The translations under genes and the position numbers were made by a program. A stretch of 14,408 bases of DNA from DATLHO01 sp035539855 (lineage in GTDB: Bacteria; Bacteroidota; Ignavibacteria; OLB7): the NCBI GenBank assembly GCA_035539855.1, contig DATLHO010000055.1, positions 1 to 14,408 of the forward strand. The letters are read 5' to 3'. Every line of letters starts with the position of its first letter. Position 1 is the stretch's first letter. The notes beneath the pieces were generated by a model. That model worked only from the letters and a program-made list of their open reading frames with translations, ran no database searches and was not told where the DNA came from. This document shows positions 7,347 to 13,296 of this stretch, in pieces.

Positions 7347-7952
7347 ATGCATACACGAGCACTCTTTGTTGCCGCGATCGCGTTCGCTCTTGTCGCCGTC
7401 GGTTGTGCGAAGGAGGATGACGCCGCAAAGGCCGCGTTGCGCGCCGGCGGATTCGGCGAGCCCGCCGCGGCCGAGCTCAGCCGGATGGAGCTCACGAAGG
7501 AGGAGGTCGACAACCTCGTCAAGGCCCGACAGAACGGACTCGACGAAGCCTCGCTGACGTCGATGGTCAAGGCGATGCACGAGGAGGATCTGCGCTTCGT
7601 GATCGGCACCGAGACGCAGTTGCTGACGCAGGCCGGGATGGGCGCGACCGCGATCACGCAGCTCGTGCAGATGGGAGCGATTCCGCGCTGGGCCGACGAC
7701 ATGCGTGCGCTCAAGGAGTTCGGCGTCGATGACGTCACGATCGTCGAGATCGCCAAGCTTCGCTTCGTCGAGAACAAGGAGATCCTCTCGGGCGGCGAAT
7801 ACACGCGTCTGAAGCAGTTCGGCATTTCCGACGCGGGCCTGCTCACGTTCGCGCGCAAGGGCGGCACGCCCCAGCAACTCGAGACGCTCGCCCGCGAGCT
7901 CGCGATGGGCAAGCCCGAGGCCCAGGCGATGCAGACCGCGGGAATCAAGTAG
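7347..7952 (+). CDS. Lipoprotein with about 30-residue helical repeats
   Basis: I do not recognise the family. The 201-residue product begins with a signal peptide ending in the lipobox AVGC (Cys20). The mature part looks all-helical and is built from five degenerate repeats with a core like L-K-x-F-G-V/I/M-D/S followed by hydrophobic helix positions. The marker glycines fall at residues 35, 64, 97, 126 and 159, an alternating spacing of 29 and 33 that suggests paired helical hairpins, as in solenoid or scaffold proteins. It starts 25 bases after scpB on the same strand and its TAG stop overlaps the GTG of the transporter gene by one base, so it is probably translated together with the transporter. 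An ATG at 7347 is preferred because it directly begins the signal peptide. A role beside the transporter is inference. Confidence 0.82.
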   Translation: MHTRALFVAAIAFALVAVGCAKEDDAAKAALRAGGFGEPAAAELSRMELTKEEVDNLVKARQNGLDEASLTSMVKAMHEEDLRFVIGTETQLLTQAGMGATAITQLVQMGAIPRWADDMRALKEFGVDDVTIVEIAKLRFVENKEILSGGEYTRLKQFGISDAGLLTFARKGGTPQQLETLARELAMGKPEAQAMQTAGIK

Positions 7953-9097
7953 TGACCGAGGCGGCGCCCGAGGTCGCGCCGCCGTCGCTCCGCGACGTCG
8001 CGCTCCTGTTCCTGCGTCTCGGCGCGACCGGCTTTGGCGGTCCCGCCGCGCACATCGCGATGATGCAGCGCGAGCTCGTCGAACAGCGGCGGTGGATCGA
8101 TCGCCAGCGCTTTCTCGACCTCGTCGGCGCCGTAAACCTCATCCCCGGTCCGAACTCGACCGAGCTGGCAATTGCCATCGGCTACGAGGTGCACGGTCCT
8201 CGCGGACTCGCGATTGCCGGCGTCGCATTCATCGCACCCGCCTTCCTCATCGTCCTTGCGCTCGCGATCCTCTACCGTCGCTACGGCACACTGCCCGACG
8301 TCACGCCGATGCTGCTCGGCGTCAAGGCGGTCGTACTGGCGATCATCCTGCAGGCGGTGTGGCGGCTGCTGTTCTCGTTCGGGCGTCGATGGTTCCCGCT
8401 GCTTGCCGCGGCCGTCGCGCTCGCCGGCGCCCTGGCCGGCATCCACGAACTGGCGCTCTTGCTGGCGTGCGGCCTGGCCGGCGCACTCATCGCCCGCGCG
8501 CGCTCCGGACCCGCCGGCGGCGGTCCGCGTCGCACGCTGCTCTTCGGTGCGGGCGCGCTCGGCTCGCTCCTTCCGGCGAGCCCGACCACCGGATCGCTCT
8601 TCGCGTACTTCCTCTATGCCGGCAGCGTCCTCTACGGCAGCGGTTACGTGCTCGTCGCGCTGCTGCGTCGCGATCTTGTCGAGTCGCTGGGCTGGCTCTC
8701 GGAGCGGGAGCTCTTCGACGCCATCGCGATTGGTCAGGTGACGCCCGGTCCCGTCTTCACGACCGCCACCTTCGTCGGCTACCTCCTCGACGGTACTCCC
8801 GGCGCAATCGTCTCCACCGTCGGCATCTTTCTCCCGTCGTTCCTCTTCGTCCTGCTGCTGCACCGGTTCGTATTGCGCATGCGCTCGAACGCCACGGCCG
8901 TCGGCTTCCTCGAGGGAGTCTCCGCGGCGGCCGTCGGCGCGATCGCCGCGGCGATGGTCGTGCTGGGTCGCGACACGCTCACCTCGCCCGCTCTCTGGGC
9001 CATCGCGCTCGTCGCCGCGATCGTCCTGGCCTCGACGCGCATCAATCCGACCTGGCTCATCGCTGCGGGTGCCCTCGCGGGCTGGTTGCTGCGCTGA
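7952..9097 (+). CDS. chrA: Chromate transporter (CHR family), two-domain form
   Basis: The 381-residue membrane protein matches the long CHR (chromate ion transporter) type, which moves chromate outward across the inner membrane; some members carry other anions. Two homologous halves are visible. In the first, GFGGPAAHIAMM (27-38) and PGPNSTELAIAIGY (65-78) are the classical motifs. In the second, GSGYVLVALLRRDLVE (229-244) and TPGPVFTTATFVGYLLDGTPGA (264-285) repeat the same pattern, each followed by strongly hydrophobic segments. Translation starts at GTG 7952, overlapping the stop of the preceding lipoprotein gene by one base. No ChrB or ChrR regulator is nearby, so the substrate is not proven to be chromate. 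The gene ends the scpA operon and is followed by a hairpin at 9149-9181. Confidence 0.92.
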   Translation: MTEAAPEVAPPSLRDVALLFLRLGATGFGGPAAHIAMMQRELVEQRRWIDRQRFLDLVGAVNLIPGPNSTELAIAIGYEVHGPRGLAIAGVAFIAPAFLIVLALAILYRRYGTLPDVTPMLLGVKAVVLAIILQAVWRLLFSFGRRWFPLLAAAVALAGALAGIHELALLLACGLAGALIARARSGPAGGGPRRTLLFGAGALGSLLPASPTTGSLFAYFLYAGSVLYGSGYVLVALLRRDLVESLGWLSERELFDAIAIGQVTPGPVFTTATFVGYLLDGTPGAIVSTVGIFLPSFLFVLLLHRFVLRMRSNATAVGFLEGVSAAAVGAIAAAMVVLGRDTLTSPALWAIALVAAIVLASTRINPTWLIAAGALAGWLLR

Positions 9098-9148
9098 GGC
9101 GCGACCGCGGCGCCGTGCACGCACGCCACCGATGACGCCGAATGCACG

Positions 9149-9181
9149 CCGGCCCGGATCTCCCTCGGAGAACCGGGCCGG
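9149..9181. terminator. Two-part hairpin after the chromate transporter
   Basis: CCGGCCCGG (9149-9157) pairs perfectly with CCGGGCCGG (9173-9181). Inside, TCTCC pairs with GGAGA around a three-base CTC loop, with one A bulged on each side. The stem lies between the convergent ends of the transporter gene and the small gene at 9207, so it may act for both strands. Only a few T residues follow (TCTCGTT). Confidence 0.7.
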
Positions 9182-9206
9182 TCTCGTTACGCATGGTGCG
9201 GAGCCG

Positions 9207-9386
9207 TCAGCTCGCGCGCATCGCTTCGGTGTGATTGGCCGAGAGCTTGCCGCCGCGCACGCCGGTGCGGACGGTAATCTCGGTGTGATTGGCCGCGAGC
9301 TTTCCGCCGCGTACGCCGCTGCGAATTGCGATCGACGACCGCGATGGAGCGCCGCGATCCGGCGCGAGTCGTGGACTGTTCCTCAT
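9207..9386 (-). CDS. Small tandem-repeat peptide, possible modified-peptide precursor
   Basis: This 59-residue product is basic and lacks cysteine. Residues 1-20 are a short leader-like region; residues 21-38 and 39-56 are two copies of an 18-residue unit, IRSGVRGGKLAANHTEIT and VRTGVRGGKLSANHTEAM, and the chain ends in RAS. I chose the ATG at 9386 because a perfect AGGAGG (9395-9400) stands 8 nt before it; an ATG at 9404 would lie upstream of that site. Across the shared 14-codon core, the five codon differences are three synonymous and two conservative (Ser/Thr, Ala/Ser), which supports translation in this frame. The unit recalls short repeat peptides with NHN/NHT motifs that I remember only vaguely. 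No modifying enzyme is adjacent. The 79-residue gene lies 104 bases upstream on the same strand. Function is unknown. Confidence 0.75.
   Translation of the reverse strand: MRNSPRLAPDRGAPSRSSIAIRSGVRGGKLAANHTEITVRTGVRGGKLSANHTEAMRAS
9219..9326 (-). repeat. Two 54-base direct repeats within the small peptide gene
   Basis: The copies at 9273-9326 and 9219-9272 each encode 18 residues. Over the best 46 bases (9226-9271 against 9280-9325) only five differ. The period is an exact multiple of three and keeps the frame. Confidence 0.95.
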
Positions 9387-9394
9387 GATGCGTC

Positions 9395-9400
9395 CCTCCT
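9395..9400 (-). promoter_or_regulatory. Strong ribosome binding site for the small peptide gene
   Basis: AGGAGG on the minus strand lies 8 nt before the ATG at 9386. It is the only perfect Shine-Dalgarno sequence I see in front of any gene in this window, and it fixes the start codon. Confidence 0.85.
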
Positions 9401-9490
9401 GCATGGTGGATGGATGTCCCGCGTGGTGGCGGCGACATGTCTCCGGTTGACAGACTGCGGGGGATCGGGGGGCGATGGCCTCGAACGGCC

Positions 9491-9730
9491 TCAGGGCATG
9501 TACTGGATCGGGTAGACCTTTGCCTCTCCGTCGATCGCGACGCGCAGCCCGTAAATCCCCGCCTCCAGTCCGCCCGGAACCGACCGGGGATCGAACTCGA
9601 TGGTGTGGATGCCGGGCTGGCAGTGGTCGTGGAAGATCGGCGCAATCAGGCGCCCGTCGATCAGGCTGCGAAGCTCGACGACGAGCTCGCTCGGCTTATC
9701 TTCGATCGAGATCGGGATGGTGAGAGACAT
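9491..9730 (-). CDS. Small FlgD-Ig-like beta-sandwich protein
   Basis: The product has 79 residues from the ATG at 9730. The second half has the pattern of a FlgD-type immunoglobulin fold: GIHTIEFDP, then GLEAGIYGLRVAIDG, then a final strand. The first half (LTIPISIEDKPSELVVELRSLIDG) adds further strands. Such domains usually sit at the C-terminus of large secreted proteins in FCB bacteria, where they can act as sorting signals. Here the domain stands alone and has no signal peptide. A TTG at 9784 would add 18 residues, but TATCTG (9740-9745) ends 9 nt before the ATG, as at scpA and tilS, which favours the shorter form. The repeat-peptide gene follows after 104 bases and may share its transcript. 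Function unknown; the domain call is by pattern only. Confidence 0.7.
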   Translation of the reverse strand: MSLTIPISIEDKPSELVVELRSLIDGRLIAPIFHDHCQPGIHTIEFDPRSVPGGLEAGIYGLRVAIDGEAKVYPIQYMP

Positions 9731-9739
9731 TGTTGAGCC

Positions 9740-9745
9740 CAGATA
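9740..9745 (-). promoter_or_regulatory. Candidate -10 box (TATCTG) for the 79-residue gene
   Basis: TATCTG on the minus strand is separated from the ATG at 9730 by 9 nt, the same arrangement as in front of scpA (TATCTT) and tilS (TAACTT). No clear -35 box. Confidence 0.35.
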
Positions 9746-9905
9746 CCGGGTCGACACAGTGGCGAAGCGCTTTCGACGGAGCAAACTTACGGCTTGAGGA
9801 CGAGACAGGGATGCTCCGACACGGCGTTTCGGTCTCGCGCGGCAGATTCAACTCGTTTGTTCGGAGCCGACGACACCGACCACCCAGCATCGAGACGATC
9901 ATCCG

Positions 9906-10700
9906 TTGAACACGATCCGCGCCTACCTCGTCGTACTGCTGTCGTACATGCGCGTCAACTGGCGCAGTGCGCTCGAGTACCGCACGAACTTCATCTTCGA
10001 GGCGATCCTCTCGGTCGTCGAGGTGGGGATGTACCTGTTCTACTGGCGGTTGTTCTTCACCATCAGCGACGGCGTTCCGGGGATGAGCTTCGAGCAGATG
10101 GCGGCGCTCATCGCCTTCAACCACATCATCTACGGCGGCGCCGACGTGCTCATGGGCAACCACCTGTGGAGCGCGGTGGATTCCGTCGTCAAGGGACAGC
10201 TCGACGTCTACCTCGTGCAGCCGAAGTCGGCGGTCTTCCAGCTCTTCTTCTCCGGCGCGCAGCCGATGCGCGGCATCCAGGTCATCGTCGGGATGATCCT
10301 GTACTTCGCCTTCGTTCCGCCCACGCTCGAGTCGGTCGCGCTGCTGCTGTTCGGTCTCGTCGTCGGCACGGCGATCTTCTCGTCGTGGGTCGTGACCATC
10401 CACGCGTTGACCTTCTGGCTCGGCAACGCCACCGTCGTCTACAAGCTCCTCTCGGTGATCCTCCACTTCGCGAAGAAGCCGGCGAACATCTTCTCGTTCG
10501 CGGTGCGCTTCGTGCTCTACACGATCATCCCGGCCGCCTATCTCGGGACGGTGCAGGCGCAGCAGACCTTCGGCCCATCCGCGCCGAGGCTGCTCGGACT
10601 CACGGCGCTGGCGATCGCCTCGCCGCTGCTGGCCGCGGCCATCTTCCGGCTCGGGCTGCGGCGCTACGAGAGCGGCAACCTGATCGGCACGCGGATGTGA
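9906..10700 (+). CDS. ABC-2 family transporter permease
   Basis: The 264-residue inner-membrane protein resembles the ABC-2 permease group formerly called DUF990 (ABC2_membrane_6). Features are the N-terminal YMRVNWRSALEYRTNFIFEAI, about six hydrophobic segments, the central KGQLDVYLVQPKS motif after the second or third helix, and a short charged C-terminus (RRYESGNLIGTRM). These permeases normally pair with a second permease and an ATPase encoded directly upstream to export an unknown substrate. None is present here: upstream is the divergent 79-residue gene and downstream the OmpA-type gene. Translation appears to begin at TTG 9906, since an internal ATG would remove the conserved N-terminus; no good ribosome site is visible. 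Partners may be encoded elsewhere, or the gene is a relocated operon member. Substrate unknown. Confidence 0.85.
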   Translation: MNTIRAYLVVLLSYMRVNWRSALEYRTNFIFEAILSVVEVGMYLFYWRLFFTISDGVPGMSFEQMAALIAFNHIIYGGADVLMGNHLWSAVDSVVKGQLDVYLVQPKSAVFQLFFSGAQPMRGIQVIVGMILYFAFVPPTLESVALLLFGLVVGTAIFSSWVVTIHALTFWLGNATVVYKLLSVILHFAKKPANIFSFAVRFVLYTIIPAAYLGTVQAQQTFGPSAPRLLGLTALAIASPLLAAAIFRLGLRRYESGNLIGTRM

Positions 10701-11000
10701 TCGAGGCCCGAAGCGTCCCGAACGCGGGTCCCGAACGCGCCTGTGGCTGCCCGCCCGGAGCCCGCGCTAACCTTTGATCGGGGGCTCCCGTTGTCCCTTC
10801 GTGCCCGGAACCCCACTCCTTTCTCCCACGTGCACTGGGAGGTAAGGGGTGGGGTTTCTATTTGGACGTGCATATTCGCGTCGTCCGGGCTCCGTCGCGC
10901 CGTTTTCGGCCTTGGCCGGATTGTTGCTTTCTCGAATGTTGCTTCATGGATCGGGACACGACGGGCCCGGCTCCACTCCACTCGCACTCAGGCCTTGAGA
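10701..11000. other. 300-base gap between permease and OmpA-type genes
   Basis: I see no convincing gene here. It holds a 12-base direct repeat, GTCCCGAACGCG at 10715-10726 and 10728-10739, the long hairpin at 10809-10856, and about 140 bases of less GC-rich sequence before the OmpA-type gene. The promoter of that gene is presumably in 10860-10990; CATATT at 10869-10874 preceded by TG is one possible -10 box, without a good -35. Confidence 0.6.
10809..10856. terminator. Long hairpin after the ABC permease
   Basis: The left arm, AACCCCACTCCTTTCTCCCA, pairs with the right arm at 10836-10856 (starting TGGGAGG and ending GGGGTGGGGTT) around CGTGCAC, with about one wobble pair and one bulge. It is followed by TTCTATTT, so it looks like an intrinsic terminator for the permease gene. 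A form on the opposite strand is also possible. Confidence 0.65.
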
Positions 11001-13094
11001 ATGAGACAGTTGCGATCGACTTCACGGTATCTCATCGGCGCGATCCTCGGCGTCATCGGCGGGACGATCATGGCGCAGGCACAGACCGAACCGGAGCCCG
11101 GTGGCTCGGCGGTCGAGCCGGCGATCGCCGACTTCTACATCGGCGCGTTCGGCGGATTCAACTGGATCAACCACAACGCGACGATCCGACCGGAGGACTT
11201 CAACACGCGGATGGCGGACATGCCGGCCTCGGCGACCCTCGAGACGGGCGCGGGCACGGGGATCCAGGCGGGGCTGCTCTTCGAGCTGCCGTTCTCACGG
11301 GTCTTCTCGCTCGGTCTTCGCGCCGGCTACCAGTCGCGCGGCGGAACGCTCGAGACGACCTACACCAACTCCGAGGACGTCGTCAGCTCCGACCAGCCGA
11401 ACGTCGATGCCGCGGTGCTCAGCGAGCTCGTCGCGGACATCTCGTATCTGAACCTGCTGCCGCACATCAAGGTGACGCCGAGCTCCTTGCCGCTGTACTT
11501 CATCGCCGGTCCGAGCGTGCTCTATCCGCTGGACGCGACCTACACGTACGGCGAGACGGTCGTCGAGCCGCAGGGCGCGACGTTCGAGGAGAACTCGCGC
11601 CGTACGCGCACGATCGCGCGCGGCGACCTGAAGACCTCGACGATCACGCCGGCCGCGACGGTCGGCATCGGCTACGACCTCGCGCTCTCGAGCGATGTCG
11701 GACTGCTCTTCGAGGTGCAGTACTCCTCGACGCTCGGCGACATCGTCACCAATCTCGGCGGCGGCGGCGAGTGGAAGACCTCGACGCTCGGACTCGCCGC
11801 GGGCATCCGCTTCGGCCTCTTCGGCGAGACCGAGGCGCCGCCGGTCGTCATCGTTCCGGTCGAGCGCGAGCCGGTCAACACCGACGGGCGCATGCGCGCC
11901 GCGGCGGTCGTCGACGGCCAGCTCGTTCCCGATCTGACGATCACCGGCCGTCGCGTCAAGGCGACCGAGGCGTACGCGTTCCTGCCGTACGTCTTCTTCG
12001 CGCGCGACACCGCGACGATCCCGTCGCGCTACCATCGCACCGACCGGCGCTCGATGCGCGAGTTCAATCTCGGAGACATCGATCGCGGCGACGCGCTCGA
12101 GGTGTACTACCACATGCTGAACATCATCGGCATGCGACTGCGCGACAACCGCAAGGCCCGCATCACGCTCACCGGCTGCGCCAGCGAGGCCGAAGCCGGC
12201 GATACGACGCTCGGCCTGCGACGCGCACAGGCGGTCGCCGACTATCTTACCGAGACGTGGCGCGTCGCCAAGTCGCGCATCACCGTCGTCGGACGTGGAC
12301 TGCCTGCGAACCCCTCGCTCAGCGGCGTCGATCCGCGCGAGAGCGATCGCGAGAATCAGCGCGTCGAGTTCGCCTCGACCGAGTACTCCGTGCTCGCGCC
12401 GGTCACCCTGCCCGATACGTCACTGCTCGCGCCGGCCGGCATCGTGCGGTTCTTCCCGCCCGCCGTCGACACGAACAACCTCGACTCCTGGTCGCTCAAC
12501 GTGATGATCGGCGACTCGCTCATCGAGAACGTCGAGACCGGCTACGGTCCGCCTCCGCCGGAGATCGATTTCTCGATCGCCGCGCGCACCGATCTCGAGC
12601 TTCCGAATCCGACGGCGGTCACCGGCCGCTTCATCGCACGCGATACGCTCTTCCAGGAGATCGGCGCCTACGCCAGCGACACGGTGATGCTGCGCCAGGA
12701 AGGTCGTATCGAGGAGGAGCGCAACGTCGTCGCCGGGAAGTTCGTCGACGTCTACACGCTGCTGCTCTACAGCTTCGACAGCGATGCGATCCTCGACTTC
12801 ACGCAGCAGGCGTCGACGCTCATGACGAGCCACCTCAACGACAAGTCGATCGTCAGCGTCGTCGGCCATACCGATCGCATCGGGCTGCCGTACTACAACC
12901 AGGAGCTCTCCGAGCGCCGCGCCCAGGTCGCATCGCAGAACCTCGGCGTGCCGCTGCAGGTCAAGGAGATCAAGGGGCTGGGCGAGAAGCGCCTGCTCTA
13001 CGACAACGCGCTGCCGGAAGGCCGCTACTACTGCCGCACGGTCACGGTGACCATCGAGACGCCGGTCGACGCGGCGGCGCCGGTCAACCCGTAG
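11001..13094 (+). CDS. OmpA-family outer-membrane protein with two OmpA-like domains
   Basis: The predicted 697-residue protein has a signal peptide at 1-27 (cleavage after AQA). Residues 43-273 look like an outer-membrane beta-barrel: alternating strands such as DFYIGAFGGFNWI at the start and LGLAAGIRFGLFG at the end. A first OmpA-like domain spans about 328-460, with VFFARDTATI, RRAQAVADYL and GRG; it has TGCASEAE where GHTD is usual. Residues 490-560 form an Ig-like linker. The second OmpA-like domain (about 585-687) is more typical, with LLYSFDSDAI, VVGHTDRIG at 620-628 and NQELSERRAQVAS. OmpA-like domains bind peptidoglycan, so it probably links outer membrane and cell wall. The ATG at 11001 begins the signal peptide. 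Single gene, closed by the hairpin at 13130. Confidence 0.9.
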   Translation: MRQLRSTSRYLIGAILGVIGGTIMAQAQTEPEPGGSAVEPAIADFYIGAFGGFNWINHNATIRPEDFNTRMADMPASATLETGAGTGIQAGLLFELPFSRVFSLGLRAGYQSRGGTLETTYTNSEDVVSSDQPNVDAAVLSELVADISYLNLLPHIKVTPSSLPLYFIAGPSVLYPLDATYTYGETVVEPQGATFEENSRRTRTIARGDLKTSTITPAATVGIGYDLALSSDVGLLFEVQYSSTLGDIVTNLGGGGEWKTSTLGLAAGIRFGLFGETEAPPVVIVPVEREPVNTDGRMRAAAVVDGQLVPDLTITGRRVKATEAYAFLPYVFFARDTATIPSRYHRTDRRSMREFNLGDIDRGDALEVYYHMLNIIGMRLRDNRKARITLTGCASEAEAGDTTLGLRRAQAVADYLTETWRVAKSRITVVGRGLPANPSLSGVDPRESDRENQRVEFASTEYSVLAPVTLPDTSLLAPAGIVRFFPPAVDTNNLDSWSLNVMIGDSLIENVETGYGPPPPEIDFSIAARTDLELPNPTAVTGRFIARDTLFQEIGAYASDTVMLRQEGRIEEERNVVAGKFVDVYTLLLYSFDSDAILDFTQQASTLMTSHLNDKSIVSVVGHTDRIGLPYYNQELSERRAQVASQNLGVPLQVKEIKGLGEKRLLYDNALPEGRYYCRTVTVTIETPVDAAAPVNP

Positions 13095-13129
13095 CCGCCG
13101 CTCGGACACGAGCGCGCGAACGATGCCGA

Positions 13130-13159
13130 CAGCAGGGCCCGCCAGTGCGGGCCCTGCTG
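13130..13159. terminator. Perfect 12-bp stem terminator after the OmpA-type gene
   Basis: CAGCAGGGCCCG and CGGGCCCTGCTG pair without mismatch around a six-base loop (CCAGTG). It begins 35 bases after the stop codon. The following CGTTGTGTG has few consecutive T residues, so it is a strong hairpin with a weak tail. Confidence 0.8.
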
Positions 13160-13281
13160 CGTTGTGTGCCGTTCGCGGGCGTCCTGGTCGTCGCGTCGCC
13201 TCCCGCGCAACCTCGCGAATGCGCGACCGCCAGTTTGTCGCACCGGACGATTGAGTGCCGTCGGGGTTGACCGCCATGTCG

Positions 13282-13287
13282 TAACTT
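13282..13287 (+). promoter_or_regulatory. Candidate -10 box (TAACTT) for tilS
   Basis: TAACTT is followed by 9 nt and then the tilS ATG, the same spacing as at scpA. No Shine-Dalgarno site lies between. A TTGACC at 13267-13272 is too close (9 nt) to act as its -35 box. Confidence 0.35.
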
Positions 13288-13296
13288 CCCGGTCAT

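Larger units (their letters stand above)
13095..13296. other. Gap between OmpA-type gene and tilS
   Basis: The gap contains the terminator hairpin at 13130-13159 and, at its right end, the likely tilS promoter. I see no gene between them. Confidence 0.6.

Noticed and set aside
9447..9452. Perfect TTGACA on the plus strand resembles a -35 box.
   Set aside because: No -10-like sequence lies 16-19 nt downstream and no plus-strand gene follows for over 400 bases.
9477..9490. GGCC-TCGAAC-GGCC hairpin after the 79-residue gene.
   Set aside because: Four-base stem with no T run is too weak to call a terminator and leaves read-through to the peptide gene possible.
9187..9645. A 152-codon minus-strand frame overlaps both small genes.
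   Set aside because: Its product is an Arg/Ser/Pro-rich shadow typical of wrong frames in GC-rich DNA, while the 59- and 79-residue frames have start signals and sensible composition.
10715..10739. Two copies of a 12-base repeat (GTCCCGAACGCG).
   Set aside because: Too short and isolated to call an attachment or binding site; likely local slippage.
10862..13270. An 802-codon open frame overlapping the OmpA-type gene in another frame.
   Set aside because: Its product is Arg-rich nonsense, whereas the frame from 11001 has a signal peptide, barrel and OmpA domains.
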